From: Liolophura sinensis
Taxonomy: Eukaryota; Mollusca; Polyplacophora; Chitonida; Chitonidae
Reading direction: 5' to 3'
NCBI RefSeq assembly: GCF_032854445.1
Contig: NC_088295.1
Span: forward strand, 59,315,249-59,379,248
Length of the DNA: 64,000 nt
Shown here: piece by piece, positions 22,776 to 35,744 of the stretch
How positions within the stretch are numbered: the stretch's first letter is position 1
Layout: each line of letters opens with the position of its first letter
Made by a program: the position numbers and the translations under genes
Notes under the pieces: generated by a model
What the model saw: only the letters and a program-made list of their open reading frames with translations
What the model was told of the DNA's origin: nothing
Database searches by the model: none

Positions 22776-25469
22776 CTTGTAGTTTAATATCCGCTGCACA
22801 CTGGATCAAGGAGATGATAGGATGCGAAATGATGCCGTTCCACAAGACGGGTGAAATGACGCCGGTGAAATGAGACGAGCAGCCTGACAAACTGCACTCC
22901 GTGATAATACCACGGCACGCGTCTCTGCAACTGGCTGACGTCACATCTCATATGCGGATAAAATAGTCATTTCACCTTGGATAAAACTTGATGCCTGTCC
23001 GTGGTGTAGTCTTCTCCCGATGACTAGACTTGAACTTTGTACTTCGGTCAGGCATGCTATATGGGGTTTCAATGACTATATCTTAGATTGTGTATTAACA
23101 CATAAGACTGGAGCCCGTTTACTTCGTAGTACGGCAATGTTAGATAGAGTCTATGATATGGGCGTTCCAGTTCAAGCTGGTTCCCGACTGGTTCACTCAG
23201 GTAATATACGCGTTCACCAGATCAGTACAACAAAGCGGAAACCACTTAGTAAAAGGTAGGCCTAGGTCACACTGATGACCAATATATCGCATGACAGTGC
23301 AGATAATAAACCTATTGCATGGGTAAAGTCTGCTTACTTGCTACATACCAAAATATGTCAGCATGATTAGACATACCAAATATGAATGGCTAGCGAAACA
23401 CTCTATACCGTAAGAATCAGCAAAATGTAGGCCTACAATGCCCTCTTCTCTATGCATTATATGTATTTTTATTAAACATGTTTAATCCGCCTGAGCTCGC
23501 TGATCTCAGTTTGCACAACATCCTCAAACATGTTCACAGCCAGGTACCGGGTACCCAAGGGGTACTTACAACATTTGAACCTCTCAGGCCGTTTCAAATT
23601 GGATGATCCAAAGCAGATAGTTATAATATACTGATGATTGCGGGGTTTGAACCGAAATAACTGTATTTAAATAGAAAAACATCACATGCTATTTGGCCTT
23701 TAATTGGTTTTTCTCTCTCTTTTTTTTTTTGTTTTTTTTTTCTCTCCACCCTTGAAGGTTGAAGTTTTCAATAACGCGTCGTTCATCCATGATCTATATA
23801 TACACAGATAGCTTGCCATTCACATTATTTGGTAGGCCTATATAGCTATGTATATAGGACAATGGTACTCTGTATGTAAGCCAAGGTTATTATAATAAGT
23901 GTTGCACACTCACAATGACATTCAGGGAATCAACATTACAACAGGGTATATACAGGTTTAAGGTTAATGCACGTATTTATTTATTTACTTGGTTCGTGTT
24001 TAACTCAAGAATTTTTCACTTTCACGACGACGATCTGAAGGTTTATGGGTGGAGGAAACCGAACTCCCTGGAATAAAACAAAGTCTGGCACCTGTATGAA
24101 AAAACTGATGGTATAAAGCAGCGAGAGCTGGATTTGAACACGCGACCCAGAATAAACTTTACGATTCAAGGATGGTCCCTTCAGGCTATTTATACTTACA
24201 CTTAAATGCGCATCATGAACAATATCCAAACATACGGGTGAAGTTATAGGAAACAACTCTGTCGTGGGAAACCGACACGTCTCACATAAAACAGTTTACA
24301 AGAGAGATTTTTTTCACAAATAGGCATGCGTCGCTGATTATTTTTGTGGCCACTTATGTCATATAACATATAGCTCTTTCGAGAAATAAAATTATAGAAA
24401 AACACTGGGTGGAGTAGTCTTCTTCCAAAGGAATGCGTGCGATTGTTTCACATCGATCGTTTCCAGCATTTTGTACATATGACATGCATCTTTAACGCAC
24501 TTAACGTGGAAACGCGATAAATCTATGATAGTACGACGCCACATTCCAACCATATGGAATGGGTCAATTTTCTGTTAACATTTCACGTGACATTTCCAAT
24601 GTTAGCCTCACTTATACCTCCACCCCTGCAATGGCAATGACCCGAATATTTGAACCACAATCACGCCACTCGTATTATAAGTGTAATTGTGATCAATTTT
24701 GATAATGCCATAGTTTATAACACGTATACACTAAGAAAAAACAGAACAAAAAACAATCTGTTAAATTGGTTATAGTCTGTTGCCTGAGTGATGCATAGCA
24801 TAACACAATTCCGGCCATTACTTTTGTTGAATGTAACATGAGTATTTATTTGAGAGAAGGCCCTGTAGCTGTGCACACTATATAACCCTGAGGAAGTTTT
24901 CGTCGCTACCATAATATGTCCACTGACCTTTTATCCAAAATTTAGTCATCGCAAATTGCGTAAACAAACTGAGATGTTAGCATGACCCAGAAAACGTCAT
25001 TCCTTCATGAATTCAATCTCGCACTGGCAACTCAGAAATGCGCGGCTTTGGAAACACAACTAAACACATCCTCGAATACGATTGTATAATAGTTTATATG
25101 TCCCATTCCAGAGACTGTCTATACAGTTTCGTTATTGTTCATTGCTTGCTTCGGGTTTAATATATTGTTTGTTGAATTTTTATTAAGTATATATAAGCAA
25201 AAAATTTCACTTATACATCCACTGAGGGCCAGTTGAGAAACCGGAATGCGGGCAATAAACCATCGATTTTTGCAAGTTACTGACGACCATTGCTGCTCAG
25301 ATATGACAACATATACGTCATATTGTTGTTAGGCGTGTGGCTTCCGACGAACTCCTCTCTCCAAAAAAAAAAAAAAAAAACCAAAAAAAAAAAAACCCCT
25401 GTGTAGCAGTTGTACTCAGTATTGTGACCAAAAGGCATGTCTATATATAATTTTGTGTATACCAACAGT
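22776..25469. other. Region upstream of the GST gene, no gene seen
   Basis: It holds the probable GST promoter (no TATA box identified), a SINE-like remnant at about 23975-24145 (ACTTGGTTCGTGTTTAACTC and GAGAGCTGGATTTGAACACG), and a MITE-end fragment at 24729-24800 with CTGTTAAATT. I see nothing else. Confidence 0.5.
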
Positions 25470-26353
25470 AGGGCAAAGTGGGGTTATATGGACCCCGGTT
25501 GTCAGTGCTGCCATCTGTGTTGCTGTGATATAGTTATAGATGACATCTTCAATGCACCCACGCCTGCTCAGCTGCCAAGAAGGGTAAGATATATATACCA
25601 ATTTAAAAGAAATGACCCATTTTCTTATGATGTTAGCGGCCTTCTTCAAGGTTTGTAAACTCTGAGTACATTTATCTTAATCAGTAATACTGTGTTAGGT
25701 TATAGTGCAGGCAACAATCTCCCGGCATAACTGTGCAGAGTAATTGTGGCCATATTTCCAAGGTATGGCCGTATTACCCACCTTGTCACACGCCTTATTC
25801 TCATTATTTATTTCGATCATTAATAAAGTTACATTTCCATGCAGGCAGTTGTTTTCTTCATACCAGATGAATGAGTGGAAAAGTAAAGTATCTCTAGATA
25901 TAGACCAATATTGGTTTAAGGAATTATACTCTGTAAGCAAAACTTTACCAGGATTTGAACTTGGATCTTCACATCGGAAATTCGGCACTTTACCAATACT
26001 GAGGTCTACACCTTCTTGGAAACTGTTTGGTCACATCACATCACATGAACTAAATCTTATTCTCTGAATTGAAAGGCTTTCCTTTTTAGTAATTATTACA
26101 GTGCATTTTCATTTGGGGTAATATGAACACAGGGGGTCCATATTACCCATATATACCTATGGGGAATATGGACACCTCTGGTCAAATTTTCATGTTGTCT
26201 TACATAAAGCCAGGTTAAAGTTTCAGTGTCCTCTCATGCAGTACAGATGACGTCCCAAGGTACATATAGGGAAAAATTCCACTCAGCTTGATCTGGCTTA
26301 GAGGACAGAACTGGCCTTAATCTTAAGCGATCCATATTACCCCACTTTACCCT
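25470..26353. mobile_element. ~0.9-kb element with short terminal inverted repeats
   Basis: The left end is AGGGCAAAGTGGGGTTATAT and the right end ATTACCCCACTTTACCCT, reverse complements with two or three differences. The ends are flanked by TA on both sides. An internal palindrome (GGTAATATGAAC .. GTCCATATTACC, about 26117-26150) repeats the terminal motif. A 107-codon ORF at 25744-26067 has no recognisable transposase motif. It looks like a non-autonomous DNA transposon. Confidence 0.65.
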
Positions 26354-29190
26354 ATATGTAGACAATTTGTGGAGTTTTCAATGATACACGTACAAAAATT
26401 TTTAACCACCGCTTGATAGACATGCCATTGCGGACGTGCAAATTTGTACACACTCGTTTTTAAACAGCATGCACACAAGACAGCGCTCTACATGGCTCTT
26501 CGCTACCTATTCCCCGAGAAGGGGAATTTTGCTAATTCTCTTTCCGTGCAGACATGTGATTGAAATCACGTCTGTAAGGTAACTTACAACGTTTGAAGGT
26601 TCAAATTTCAGATTATTTCCACCTGTCGACCCTGCTAACGTAACTAACTGATTAATTACATACATGGCTTGCAGTGGGACGTTATATCTCGTGAGTTCTG
26701 TATAGCCATCCATTTGTGTAATAATGCGGGCATTTAGGAGATACTATTCTACATTGTATTCCTGTATGAACAGGGACTCCCTGTAGGCCTGATCCTTTTG
26801 CATCGCTTTAAATTTATTGTATGTTAAATATGATGACATCACAGCATTTTGAATAATTCTAGAAATGTCTAAGATATAAATTGCAATAAACGTCACTGCA
26901 ATTTTTTAAAATCTAATTCTGCTTAAAGTGAACATAAAGTCAGCCATTAAAGCAGAATTAATTAATAACGCAGTATTCCAGAAATGTTCTGAAAGTGTTT
27001 AAAAAATTCTACACCACTTATCTACAAAATAAATAGCAAACAATCATCAGTACCTATCCACTCATTTGGTGAACCTATTTTGCTATGCTATAAGTATTTA
27101 GAGTGACGTCACAAAACCTAGGAGCTCTTCCGTATCATCGGTATTAAACAATGTGACAATGAGAAAATACAAACACAAACGCCTGATACCCAACCAAAGA
27201 ATTTCAGCTCTGTCCAGTGTTCAAAGGGCCGATGTTTCTCTTAATTTGGCGCTCGGTGAGGGCGATGTTCGTGGACACAAGCGTCGTGTTTTAGCGGTCC
27301 TGTTCGTTCTCGTCCTGCATGGGTGTTAGCATTTTGGCCTAGCTGGCTCTACCCACTACAGGGAATTTACCGAAAATAGCAGGACCTTCTGATTGATAAA
27401 AGACTTTTTCATTCAAATTTTTGGAAGATATTTTCGTAATAAATCTGACTGTACTAGGGAAAAATAATGTCACAATGTCACAAGCAGTTACTCTCTCGAG
27501 GAGGGTTTCTTGCCAGTTCACCCTGACAAGTTACAACAGTGTCCTGCCCAACATGTACGCATTGCGAAACGGACAGCCGTTCTCAGTTCTCTGCTCATAA
27601 ATGTGTGGTCCAAAATGTATCAGCTTAACACTTAAACTAACAGCATAATCCAATGTATTTCATCGATATCTGTCTATCCACTATGAGAAACAACACTGAC
27701 AATTGAGAGGCAATAGGTTTTTTGACCGTGATAGCCTATTATCACATGTCGCTTTTATCTTTTCATAAAGGCGTCTACAACATGGCTACTCGGAGTGAAT
27801 TGTCCGTCAGTGCCATATTCCCAATGCTGAACTTTATATTTTTCTGTGATAACTGTGTCCTATATCATTTTTTGGCAGACTTTATGTTCACTAAGCCATA
27901 ATGCTATAGGGGTCGTGTACTTTGCTATACGATTTGAGCATTTACACCAACAGTTAGAATAAAACCCTCACTGAAGTGAATTGACAAGACGTGTGACCAT
28001 TTGCCGTGCCATCACGGAAGTCTATACATGACCGTAAAGTACCAATTTCTTTTACCAGATATATATATGGACTCATTGTTCCAAAATTCCACGAACCTTT
28101 TGTACTTACCGACAGTGTTTAAGTATACATAAGCGTGAACAATGGAAATATATGCATATGTGATTAATGTAAAAGTTTTGATCGATTATAGTTTAGGCAT
28201 AAAGATATCAACGTTTGCGGCTTTCGTACACACAGGTAGACATGACAGCCATGGAATGAAGCGTGTAAGGTTTGCAAACACGAATCCAGGCAATGTTGGA
28301 TCAAACAAGGCAGTTCCAAAGGAAGGTAAAAGTGTGTTCTATGTGTAAAAACTTATTAGTTTTCAAAGTTAACCTATAATATGTTTAATTAAGTCCCCTA
28401 AAAGTCCAGGATTAATCTGTAGGCGTGTTGTTCTTCGTGAATTTTCAAATCCGGCAATATTATCATTGGATTTCGTCCAAATGGAACATTGAATTATTTC
28501 ATTCACTGCATGCCAATTGGGGATGATCATGCCAAACGAATTAACTGGGGGCAAAATAGATTTTCCGCAACAGCTTTACCTCTATAGCCTCGCTCGAAAT
28601 AATAATGGAATATTGATGTGCATGAGTTGGGGTTACTTGTGAAGGTCTAGTGTAGTCTAAAATGTTTTCATGAACTGCTTCCCACCCCATCCCACCCTCA
28701 CCCCACACTAAAGTATACTGTTACAGATAACCTTTTGCTCTTCTTCAGATATATGTATTGTTACGTTGGTTGTGAAATTTAACCTTTCGAGCAAAATGTA
28801 TACAAATATCCTTATAAACTCAAAAGTGCTAAAAAAAGTCTGTACATTTATTGGTAGGGGTATTCCATGTTTTCGAAGATATGCACTTTAGACAAACTAT
28901 ATGAAAACTATAAAATACGTCTAGACATATTGTAAAAGACTATATGTTAAATTTACCCTTAATATAACAATTAATTTTCAACTGGTTATCAAAACAACTA
29001 TGTTTTATTATCAATGCGATAAATTTGAATTCAACGTCTTGCTTCATTAATATTATTTTGGATATTCAATGCAAAAGATGGGTTTTTATTTTAATGTCTT
29101 GAATCCACTTAGCTATCAGGGCAAAGTATGCATTGAAAAGTTATCTCCCATTGAAAGGCTCTCCTGAGTTTATCACGCACCTGCCGTACG
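26354..29190. other. Intergenic, no gene seen
   Basis: No recognisable coding exon is present. A TGACGTCAC motif lies near 27100. The interval is otherwise AT-rich unique-looking sequence. Confidence 0.5.
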
Positions 29191-29208
29191 CGCGGTTGCC
29201 AGGCAGCC
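29191..29208 (+). promoter_or_regulatory. Possible RFX X-box (half-site plus degenerate half)
   Basis: CGCGGTTGCCAGGCAGCC lies about 150 bases upstream of the ATG of the gene at 29352. GTTGCC is a good X-box half-site; the second half (GCAGCC) is degenerate. X-boxes mark promoters of many ciliary genes. This is suggestive only. Confidence 0.3.
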
Positions 29209-29351
29209 AAGAAGGCGTGATCATGTGACAATCGCCGCTTTCACAGTCACAACACAGACATGCTCGTATTCCATACAAGTATCTCTGTGTTGAAATGGTT
29301 ATTTAAGTTCACGTAGCACAAAGACCGGCTGGAATATTTGATAAATGGAAC

Positions 29352-32300
29352 ATGTTACACGTGACAACCGAGGTCGGGAAGCCTGGTCGACAAGGTATAC
29401 TTAATATTTATGACCTGATAAGCACTATCAGTATCAAAAGTTTGCCGCTTACGACAAGTAATTTATTATTTAGGCTTTTAGTTACAGTGACTTTAGTTCA
29501 AGCAGCACGTTCGTAAACGTCCTTACACAGTAAACTAGTGTATAGTTACTGCTTAATCCGCCAGATATGCCACTTACTTAATAGAGACACTTACTTGAAT
29601 GAATGGGCGTATTAAATGCCGCTTCTTAGGAAGCCAGAGCAGAGGCAGTAAGACCTACAGTACATGTACATGTACATGCCTATGGCAACAGGCTCCCTGT
29701 TCATGTACAAAACTACACGTATATTGTGCCTGTTTTGTATTTTTGTTTCTATACATTATGTTGGTATATATACTCTAATTCAATTAAATTAAACGTCGAG
29801 GTCTATTTTCATTAGTTTTCTTATATTTACCTGCCTCAACATTTAATCGTTGAATTCAAAAACCTGCTAGGTCCATTCTGCAAGGCACTTTGCGGAAAGA
29901 AGTGGGCCTTTAAATCCAATTTAAATCAGCTGCGCACGCCAATTCCGAGTGTACTGTTCAACTTAATTGAGCTACATATATCCATAATGGAGATATATAA
30001 CTTTATTATGTGATATTTAACACGGTGCGCATGATATAGATTTGTCGGTTATTACCCAGCAGATTATGAAATTGACCTTGAATTATTGACATCTTATTTC
30101 ATATTACTCATACAAAAGTGTTGATATAAATTGATGAAATATTGATGAAATATTACACAGCTTAGTATGAAAGTGATAAATTTTGTTCTCATGGTAAATA
30201 TGATAGACAGTTCTAAATCTTAGGTGTCTTATGGGTTATCTTTCACCCCTTAATCTACACTCTTATTCATTAAGGTATTCAAACTTCACTGTGAATAACC
30301 TTCTATGAATGTGTATTATAATTGTATAGGATATTACAGACATTCCATCATACTGGTGCCATTTCACTTTTCCCTGTATTATTTTCTATCTGGTTCACTT
30401 ACATGAAGAGAGGGAACGGCGACACTTTCCGGATGTGTTTAACAAGGACAGCACCCCACTGTACCAGCCCACAGGAAGGAGGTATCTCCCCCACTTGTAT
30501 GGCAAATCAGAGGACTGGAGACCCCACGGCTCTTACCAGGAACCACAGCTCACATGGTAAGTTATGTATAAAAAAATGACATTAAAGGGTAGTTAGATAG
30601 TTTAAACTTCAGAACCAACGTAATAAAAATATCCAAAATGTGGAGTGTTATGTTTGTCGTCAGTCAGTCAAGATCTTTGCAATTTAACAGTTTTTGATTC
30701 AGTTTTTTTGATTGATCATCAAAGCTTTATTGCTCCTTTCACATAACTTTATGAGTGAGTGCTTGCTTGGGGGTTAACGTCATACTTAACAATTTTTCGG
30801 TCATATGATGACGAAGGAATCCTTCGAGTGCATGTAATGTGCCCCCTTGTTGCAGGATGGATTTCCACTGCTTTTTTATCTAGTGCTTCTTCACTGAGAA
30901 GCCTTACAGAAGGCACGTAAGCCGCCCCACTCAACCAGTCGTTGCACTATCCCCTTCATGCTGGACACCAAGCGAGGAAGTTCCAACTTATTCTTTTGAA
31001 GTGTGACTTGATCCAGGATTGACCCTGGATGTACCGCTCATGAAGCGGATGCTCGACCAACTGTGCTATCGGGGCCAGTCATAACTTTATGAAAGTTTTG
31101 CTTAATAGCTCACAACCTTCTATTAGCTATATCATGTACACCTTACATGTTTGGTGATTTGTGGTGAAGTGTCAAAAAAACAAAACAAAAAGACATTTAG
31201 ACACAATACCTCATGAAAGAGTGATGTTCAGTGATTTTGTTTTAATACAGTCCAGGTCCTGACTGGTCATCAAGGCTAAGGTGGCTGCCCCACCCACAGA
31301 ACCCGAAATACCCTGCCCCAGAGAACTGGCCTGTCACCTGGCACGGTATCAGAAGCTTCCCATGTAAGTCACAGATCCATAATGAACATGCACGTAACTG
31401 CAATCTACTAGTAGCAGATTAGCTTACAAATATGTTTATTTATCTACTCAGCATTTTCCAAGTGACACATTTAACTAGATATTCATCGCTTCATCCACCT
31501 TACACTACCAGATAAGTTTTAAGTGGAATCTGATTAATTTCATTGGCATCAAACGTATCATTTGAAGGCCTTTATGTGCTTCTGAAAGTGAATTTGTACA
31601 TGCCAAAGTTTAGGTGAAATGTCTTATATGTATGCTGTTTTAAAAATACTTCACTTGTAAGACAACCTCATGACATGAATGATAGGGAAGATTTGAAGAA
31701 GTACAAATGTTAAATACATATTATTACAAGCTGTGTGAGAAGTCATTTAAGCCATTGGAGGAATGGGTGTTAGCCCAGATGAAACCCACAACCATCCCTA
31801 GGTTGCTGGACGACCTTCCTAATGTGAGCTGGACAAGAACACAGCAACCGCATTGATGAGAAACTCAAGCCATTGTGCTGTTATAGCATGCTAACCACTC
31901 GGCCATGGAGGCCCCCCTTTAAGCTATTGTAGGTGCTGTGATAACGAGGGGATAGAGTCCTGATGACAGAATCAAAATTCTGTTCCAGGGACATACAGAA
32001 CTACGGCCAACGATCATAGGCTAGAGCCCATCGAGATGAAGAAGGGAAGGCGATGTAACTTTGTGGGGGTTCACAAAGCCACCCAGCAGAGCACTGAAGA
32101 GGTGAAGAATTTTACCCTGAAGAGAAGTGGTAAGTTTGAGAATTCTCGTGGGAACATACAGAAGCAGTGGTAATGGTAAACCTGAGGGTAATGGGAAAGG
32201 CTGTGGATACCAATACTGTAATTTGTCAACCTTTTCGCATGATTGTAAAGTGTTTATTTAAGAATATTCTGAAAACGCTATTCTTTGTAAACTGATAAAA

Positions 32301-34147
32301 TGATACTTTTTGTGAAGATCTGAAATTGGCTGATCCAAACAGTGTAGTTTTGTCTCCAAAATCAAGTGCATAAACTGCACTGAAAGTTGCTCTTTCATAT
32401 GCGAAAGGTTGGAGAATTAGGGTAAGATTCAGGTTTGTTTGAGGTGGCTTCATGTTTGCTGTGCAGTGCAATAACTGGTAAGTTTGATACCAAATTCAAG
32501 TTAAACTCTGTCAGCAGATACATCTGGCATATTTGTGAGTTTTTTTACATGCTGTGGTAGACAGGTTGTGTATCAAGATGAGAAAATGTGGTAGCTAAAA
32601 TCTCCAACCTTTCCAATTACTCTTTAGTGCTACCTCAGTAGTATTTCAGTCATATAAACAGCAGAAATGTATTATGAAAGTTTTATATAGGACATGTACA
32701 TGTACACTTGTATTCTACTTATGGTATCAGCATGGACTTGGTAATTAATATATCTAAGGAAGAGATTCCATGATGGCAACAATTCCTTACTTCACCTGAA
32801 CTGCCCTGTGGGAAAGTGAAACTTCTGCTACAAGAACAAACTAAGCAACATTCTAGATTTTAAATTAAAGATTGCCACACCGTGTAATTCACATATTTCA
32901 AATTCTATAAGCTTCCTTTGAATTCTCTTCATTCTGATAGGAAAATAAAAAAAAAACATAAAATGATTACAGTAAGATTCTAAAAACTTACATCCTTCAA
33001 TAATGTTTTTCTTTTAATTTTGTTTCACATGTGTTTTACCCTTTTCCATTTTTTTTTTAATCTTTTTCTTTGTACTTTCCTTTCTCAGTTTCTGATATTG
33101 AAAGGAGAAATGGTATCAGCGAAGCTGCACCTGGTGACAAGGTGTATCAAGCTGTGGAGTATTCCAGCAGTTTTCACAGAGGGGGATCGACAAGGCCTCT
33201 GCCAAACTTCAGGTATTTAAGCTTATACTCTGTTTGGAATTACCATAAATTCACGCCATCTACACAGACATACAGTATAGCGCACATTTTGAATGTAATA
33301 TCTGATCTGGACAGGTTATTTTATCATTTCTGTGAAATTAACATGTGCCATTTATCTGAAAAATACATTTCAGTCCTTATGAATTTTATGAATTATGTTT
33401 TAAAAATGCACATAATGTTATACTTGACTCGTCAGATTGGTAGAGGATTCAGAATGTAGGCAAGCAATGAAAGCATTTACTTATCCCTTTTGACAAGAAT
33501 TTATTATGAATAATGAGAAGCACAGAGTTCAGTTATACATTTTTTGGGGTTTATATATGCATGATTTACAATTATTTATTGAAACAGTTCTTTGTGTGTT
33601 TTCAGTGGTGATAACAAAAAGCCAGTAGACACCTTCATACCTCTAGAGAGGCTGCCTACACTACCCCGGTAAGACAGAGAAACTTTATTTCACTACTTGT
33701 ACCCCTAATTGTGAAGATTCCTCATATTTTACTGATTTATATTTGAACAGATGGATGCAGTGCTTTGTTAAACTGTACTACTAATATTATGAAAATTATT
33801 GGTCTGATTTAATACCACCTTTGGCTACAGACAAATTAACATCACCTAGTTTTGAACCCTGGAATGAAAATTTTGTAAAACGCACATTGCTCCTGCAATT
33901 AAATTAAGTTTAAAAAAAAAATCAAAATCATTATGAAATAACTCAGCACAACTTTTGAGGTTTTCATACTTCACAAATTCTAACACTGGGTTTCACTTAA
34001 GCAGAATGCATGTCCTACATTTACTTTTTCATTTTCAGCGAGTCATTTAAAGTGTTAGAGAAAAGGAGACAAAACCAGGAGGAGGTTAAAGTGGTGGAGA
34101 GTCTGGATAACTGGAAACCTGCGACACCGTTGACGTACCCCTCATAG
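29352..34147 (+). CDS. Unidentified 246-residue Pro/Trp/Arg-rich protein, seven exons
   Basis: Exons: 29352-29394, 30409-30556, 31251-31363, 31989-32129, 33089-33212, 33606-33668, 34039-34147. They sum to 741 bases with unbroken phase and a TAG stop, and no frame errors. I cannot name the protein. It has no signal peptide, membrane segment or known domain that I can see. It is rich in short Pro/Trp/Tyr turns (LYQPTGRRYLPHLYG, PGPDWSSRLRWLPHPQNPKY, ENWPVTWHG) and ends ESLDNWKPATPLTYPS. That composition resembles small microtubule-inner proteins of cilia and sperm tails, which is inference from style and not homology. The start exon and the exon 2 acceptor (AAG at 30408) are the weakest parts: an upstream acceptor at about 30330 keeps the same exon 2 frame open but does not fit the exon 1 phase. 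Exons 3-7 are secure. Confidence 0.7.
30752..31080 (-). mobile_element. tRNA-derived SINE, second family
   Basis: The reverse complement starts GGCCCCGATAGCACAGTTGG, a tRNA A-box-like sequence, followed about 40 bases later by a B-box-like GGTCAATCC. The body includes CATGCTGGACACCAAGCGAG and the plus-strand left end is TGCTTGCTTGGGGGTTAACG. It lies in the second intron of the 246-residue protein gene. Confidence 0.75.
31742..31916 (-). mobile_element. SINE, first family, with complete tRNA-like head
   Basis: The right end on the plus strand, GCTAACCACTCGGCCATGGA, is the reverse complement of a Ser/Leu-type tRNA start (TGGCCGAGTGGTTAGC A box). The tail half is missing. It lies in an intron of the 246-residue protein gene. 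Confidence 0.75.
32214..32424. mobile_element. ~200-bp MITE, family A
   Basis: Terminal inverted repeats are GTCAACCTTTTCGCATG at the left and ATGCGAAAGGTTGGAGAATT at the right. The body includes TACTTTTTGTGAAG and GTAGTTTTGTCTCCAAAATC, conserved in the copies at 34235, 39159, 40904 and 60499. It lies in an intron of the 246-residue protein gene. Confidence 0.85.
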
Positions 34148-34234
34148 TCACAAGAGCATGGGTGTCATGAGCAGAATGCAGTGACTCAGGAGCTACCAGT
34201 ACTCCACACTATCTTACTGATACCGTACCCATTT

Positions 34235-34408
34235 ACAGTAATTAGTCAACCTGTTTGCATGTTTCCAAAGTGTTCATTCAAGCATATTCGAAAGGCATTA
34301 TTCTTTGCAGACTGCTAAAAATTATATTTTTTGTGAAGCTCAGAAACTGGCCAATCCAAATCATGTAGCAGCTCTTTCATATGCGAAAAAGTTGAGGAAT
34401 TAAAGTAC
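34235..34408. mobile_element. MITE, family A
   Basis: Same ends and body as the copy at 32214, with an internal deletion. It lies about 90 bases past the stop codon of the 246-residue protein, so it is probably transcribed in its 3' UTR. Confidence 0.8.
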
Positions 34409-34482
34409 ATCGATTTATTACACATACAAGTCAGTCACAGTTATAAGTCTAAGCAAAAGTTAGTGTTTATTTTTACCATTAA

Positions 34483-34488
34483 AATAAA
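34483..34488 (+). terminator. Candidate polyadenylation signal
   Basis: AATAAA about 340 bases after the TAG of the 246-residue protein gene. Other AATAAA motifs lie further downstream (near 34995 and 35044), so the choice is uncertain. Confidence 0.35.
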
Positions 34489-35744
34489 TCCAGCTGGGAA
34501 CTTATACTTAGAAATGGATATTTTTGAAATTATCACCTGAATTGACGGATTTTCTTTTATTGAACCACATGTTAGAGTTCGGTCTTAACACCTGTATGTG
34601 CCTTTGTTTTAACCAAACTGCTGCATCGAGTCAAAACATTTACTGAACGTAAAATGTTTGGTATTGGGTAAATAACATTGTTACGATACATACACATATC
34701 TTAACTGTTTACATTTTAACATAGGGTAAAGCTCACATTTGTATATGCAAGACTTATAAGGGTACTTGAAAAATATGTGGTAGTTTAATTTTGAACTTCG
34801 TCATGAACTATTTTACCATCATGTAATCCTAAACCTGTGATAAGTTGAGGATTTTGATTTTAGTGGAATAACTAACTTATTAATGTTATAGAAATGTTAT
34901 CACGTGACTCATGCTTGGTTAATGGGTAATGCTTTACAAATGTTATATATTTTATTATGGTTGTTTGATTTGGGGTAATTAAAAATATCTACCAAATAAA
35001 AAATAAAGAATTGAACAATTTTATGGTGTTTACTGGTGTTGAAATAAAGGATTTTATCACCTCTGATGCACCTACTTTTAAGACATTTTGATTTCATGAA
35101 AAACATTATTAACGTTAGAAATTTGAATGTGAAATATGCTTGACTAAAGGGGTAACTGTTCACAAATGTTAATAACTGTAAATGAATTGTGGGTAAATTG
35201 AACTGGAGATTGAAGCAGTTATGCAAATTTTATGTCCTTGCTGCTGAGTACTGATGTGGAATGAAGGATTTTGTTTTATTAATTGTACAGAAATGGGCAA
35301 GCATGAAAAAATTTCAAGTGCTTTGTAAAACAGGAAATGTTATTTAATGGTGGTCTTTCATGTGATGAAATAACATATTGAAACTGAATTGTTTTCTTTT
35401 AGTACATTATACATGTATGCACAAAAAGCAATCTTTTTTTGTTTGTTTGTTTGTTTCAAAATATTATATGCAATGAAGAGTTCAGTGGGTGTGCATTAAT
35501 TAAATAAATGAATTGTCAAAGGTAAAGTTGCCATTTTATTGTGCTTGTAGTTTATTTCTTATACTATAGTGGTCACATAACTCAGGGCAGAACACTTGGG
35601 TGAACGTCAATGATCAAAGTTTGTTTGCTAGTTTCAATCAGGTGCAAAATCGCTATCAGCAAAATTTCCGTCCCATGCTATCTTGGTATCTCACAATCGT
35701 ACCTAGCATATGTCAGACACGGATCAAAAGGGTTAGGCGCGCCT
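34489..35744. other. AT-rich intergenic or 3' UTR sequence
   Basis: No exon or repeat was recognised. Confidence 0.5.

Noticed and set aside
25744-26067. 107-codon ORF as a transposase
   Set aside because: No DDE, helix-turn-helix or other transposase motif is visible and the composition looks non-coding.
31742-31916. Possible tRNA gene
   Set aside because: The A and B boxes belong to the head of a SINE; acceptor and anticodon stems do not form and the SINE core follows.
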